Assembly: GCA_025677815.1 (NCBI GenBank)
Contig: JAIXMP010000012.1
Location: 310,001-374,000 of the forward strand
DNA from: Phascolomyces articulosus
Lineage: Eukaryota; Mucoromycota; Mucoromycetes; Mucorales; Lichtheimiaceae
Reading direction: 5' to 3'
DNA: 64,000 nucleotides
The notes under the pieces are model-generated. The model was not told the origin of the DNA. It ran no database searches and saw nothing but the letters and a program-made list of their open reading frames with translations. A program made the position numbers and the translations under genes. This document shows, one piece after another, positions 60,843-64,000 of the stretch. Every line of letters begins with the position of its first letter. Positions within the stretch are counted from its first letter, which is position 1.

Positions 60843-63800
60843 TTTTGTTTATCTTTTTGTCTATTGTATAGTATAAAATATAGATTGATATGGGATATAT
60901 AATAATACAATATATACTAAAAAAAAATGGAGAGAAGAAAAAGCACAAATAAATGTAAAAATGAAAAAAAGGTAATTATATATATATATATATATGTATT
61001 AAAGGTTGTTATGACGATTCCAAAAACGACTGCACCAATAATAATAATAACAACATCAAGAAGTCAAATACCAACAAAGAAAAAAAAAGATATATAAAAA
61101 AGTAGTGAAGAAAGATGAAAAAAAAAAAAAAAACTGAAAATGTCAAAAAAGGATACAGCCTCAAGATATTAGAATTATGGCTTAAACTTGAAAAGATACG
61201 GGGGGAAGTTTAGTACGATTCTTTTATGTTTTGCTTTTTTTGAGTTAAGGGATGAAAATTATAATGATGCGTATAATTAGGGGGGGGGATTATGATCAAG
61301 GGGAAGAAAAAAAAAGTGTAGGGCAAAAGGAGGTTGTTGGTTTTGTATTTATAGATAACGAGAGCCTAGATTGGCGGTTTTATCCATTTTTAAATACAAA
61401 AGCTAGACCATTCTTTGATTCAAGAATCACACAATTTTTTTATAAAGTAGTTTAACTACAAGAATGGACCGATTGGATTATTACATTAATCATGATATGT
61501 CTATCCGTTTCGATCATTCATGTAGGAACACATGATATACATATGAATTAACAAGGAGTTTAAATAAAAAGGTATATATTGTTGTAGTCTCAGTGATTAT
61601 TTTCCCTCAGAGGAGAGGGAATTTCATTTCATCCATATTTGTATATAATAAAATAGCTTAGGTGTTATATTCTTCAAGAGTTATGGTTTATGATGAAAGA
61701 TGTTGTTTTATTAGCTGTTTTATAGCAAAAGAATGACAACAGCAACGACTACAACAACTGCCATTGATAATGAGTTGTTGCCTAGAGAGAGAAACTCACA
61801 TCAATTGTTGATCATCTGTGGTACACATCCATTTATTATAGGATGGCGGCTTTTAGTACCAAGATTGGATACAGGTCCGAAATCACCTATAGATTCATTA
61901 TACATCCTCAAGGCATAATATATTTAACAAATCCATATAACACATACGTAATAGCGGGTTTATAGTTTACATTTTCTTCCCCGTGTCATATTTATGCTTT
62001 TTTTATTATTATTTACCATCGGTGTGTGTAATAACAAATAATAAAAAACGTATTCACACTTTTATAACAATTGTTGATGGCGTGTGGGTGCTGACTTGTA
62101 TGAACATAATAACAGGAATTTATATTTATCAATCGAAACAAATTGGGAACATAGAGTGTTATTAACAGTGAAAGCCAAGAAGCTATACATTTTCAAACTG
62201 GGTTTATTACATGGAATTAAAATATACTGCACAGCACTGTTTCATCTATTTTTTTTTTCTTTATTCAGTTAATTAGCAAAAGCGTTATAAAGATGTAATA
62301 TTCTTCAGTCTATTATACATATTTACATCGATGCACATGGAATAATATAATAACAATAAATAAATAAATAAATCTTAGCAAAATGCAAAAATAAACCGTG
62401 TTAGTTTATTGCAATATATAGTATAAACAACGATATTCTATTTTTGTAAAAACAGGAAATGAAAAATGAATATTATTATGTACTAGTAATAGTAATATCA
62501 GCCACAGAGACCATTGATTAAATTCATTTTTTACCAAGCGTACGACGTAGTAGGTTACTGTTGTGAAAATAATATATTACTAGAATGACGACAGCCATGA
62601 TGAAAAATTGTTTTAGGTGATATTAATTGCTTTATAATCTGATATTATTAGCAGCATTCTATAGGCTAGTGAACTGGTTATTATAGTTATATAAATATCT
62701 TTAATATACTTTAAAGAGTTTTTTTTTTTTTTGATAGCTTCCGTTTCGTAATACACTAAAAGTTGTGATAATGGGATGCGGAACAGGTGGAAAAATAGAC
62801 CGACTGCCTGGCTTGTCTTCTGATTGCATTTAAAAGTATCACAAGGGAACTTTTTTTTATATCTTGTAGTAGAACATATGAAACCTCTATTAGACAAAAT
62901 AAAAACATGCTTTTTTCTTTTTTTGCTTTCACTAAGTACACAGAGGGTGGCTCATGATAAAGTTAACTCTCTCTCCATGATGCAGTCGATTCGTAAACAT
63001 GCATCATTTTTTAAGCAGTATATGGTAATGATAGTATTTGAAGAACCGCCATATGATTTTTCGTTTGCATCATCATATGTACGCAACATTTCGTGTTATT
63101 CAAGTGCGAGATTGTGGAGTACTTGTTCCTGAAAACCTGATGGTCGTTTGATGTGTCACATTCATTAATGTATTCAAAAACTAAGGGGTACTACTACTAC
63201 TACTACTGCTACTACCAACAATGATATAAAAACGACACGCTTCTTTATTATAAATATAATTAGTATCAATCGTTTTAATTTTTACTAAGAGTTTGAGTGA
63301 TCAATCGATATTGTATTTTACCTTATTTTTGGTTTATAAAAGACTTTTTTTATTGTTATTTTTATGCAATGTCTTTATAAATGCGTGCATATTCAATTGT
63401 TTTTTTTATGTCTGGCGTAACTGTTGCATATCAAAATCCTGCAGCCATCACTTTCTCTTTTCGTGTGTGTTTTCTGTTCAAGTTAAAATAATGTGGGGAA
63501 GAATCGATATATCTCCCTTAATTTTTTTTTATGGTTAGAATGATAACAAAATGTGTTATTTGCATAGAAACAGAGGATCCCATACAAGGTTAGCTCGTTG
63601 TTAGTCTTTGCTTTATATTTACGAATATATCATCGAAAGACTCAACCGTGATGAAATAAATTAGATCAAACGAGTCATCGTCAATGGGGCAGTGATAATA
63701 TCTATTTTTAAATAGGTATATAAGAATAGTATCATGAAAGCTAATAAAAAACAGAATAAAACTTTTTTTGGCTTACACATGTGATGAAATTCTAATTGTT

Positions 63801-64000
63801 TTATGCAGAATTTTAGATCATCAGAGTAAATAACACCCTAAGCAGCTAGCTACGTAGGAATTCTAATTCTATTTCAACACTAGTGGATGGATACATTGGT
63901 GTACCATATTCTACATAACAATTAGATCTAAGAATAACAATAACAACACGTGTTTTTGTCTTGAAGATACTTATTCGATCCAATACGATTCGAAATAGAA
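60843..64000. other. 3.2-kb right end, no supported gene
   Basis: The first part should be the zinc transporter promoter; it holds an AT microsatellite at 60977-60995 and poly-A tracts. A TAC trinucleotide run lies at 63189-63210. Open stretches at 61733-61918, 62084-62272 and 62824-63132 have no recognised domain. Confidence 0.45.

Noticed and set aside
61733..61918. 61-codon frame beginning MTTATTTTTAIDNE.
   Set aside because: No recognised domain or splice partners.
1..64000. tRNA, rRNA, snRNA and CRISPR signals.
   Set aside because: Reading for A/B boxes, rRNA and snRNA signatures and regular spaced repeats gave nothing convincing; a covariance-model scan would be needed to exclude small RNAs.

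Overview
The window looks like a piece of nuclear chromosome from an early-diverging filamentous fungus, most likely Mucoromycota and close to Mucorales. The reasons are very AT-rich intergenic DNA full of A/T homopolymers, compact genes with many short GT-AG introns (mostly about 60-120 nt), single-copy eukaryotic housekeeping genes on both strands, and relics of pogo, LINE and GCR1/Crypton-type elements. This placement is an inference from gene content; I could not run a search. All exon coordinates are my own manual splice calls, tested by reading-frame closure.

Left part (1-16.3 kb): the 3' end of acetyl-CoA synthetase; a 13-exon Obg/YchF-related GTPase on the minus strand with an apparent 1-nt frameshift; a zeta-crystallin-type quinone oxidoreductase sharing its upstream region with that GTPase; a kelch beta-propeller membrane protein with a nearby decayed partial copy; the N-terminal acetyltransferase NAA10 (with a GC-AG intron); Sus1/ENY2; a CCDC43-like coiled-coil protein; and a short-type ATP-dependent DNA ligase with a mitochondrial-looking N-terminus.

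Middle-left (16.3-26.8 kb) is gene-poor. Its one clear gene is a HET-domain protein in which a conserved tryptophan codon reads TAG. After it come about 7 kb with no gene I can support. At 26.8-33.2 kb lie NAD-dependent glycerol-3-phosphate dehydrogenase, an Anp1/Mnn9-family mannosyltransferase and a Dug3-like glutamine amidotransferase.

Middle (33.2-42.2 kb) is an accessory zone: a LINE reverse-transcriptase fragment next to an RRM-like fragment, a 638-bp pogo-type element with inverted ends and a broken transposase N-terminus, a GCR1_C/Crypton-type relic, a small secreted Kre9/Knh1-like protein, and unidentified coding-looking fragments.

Right part (42.2-64 kb): a 2,097-residue Nup205/Nup192 nucleoporin converging on an eIF4G-type protein, a PPR-like protein, the pseudouridine synthase Cbf5/dyskerin, and a CDF zinc transporter, followed by 3 kb without a recognisable gene. 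Most genes are unlinked housekeeping functions, so no operon or dedicated gene cluster is visible. The most interesting items are the HET gene with a nonsense codon, the phage-like DNA ligase, the pogo element and the decayed kelch duplicate. I see no convincing new multi-gene system.
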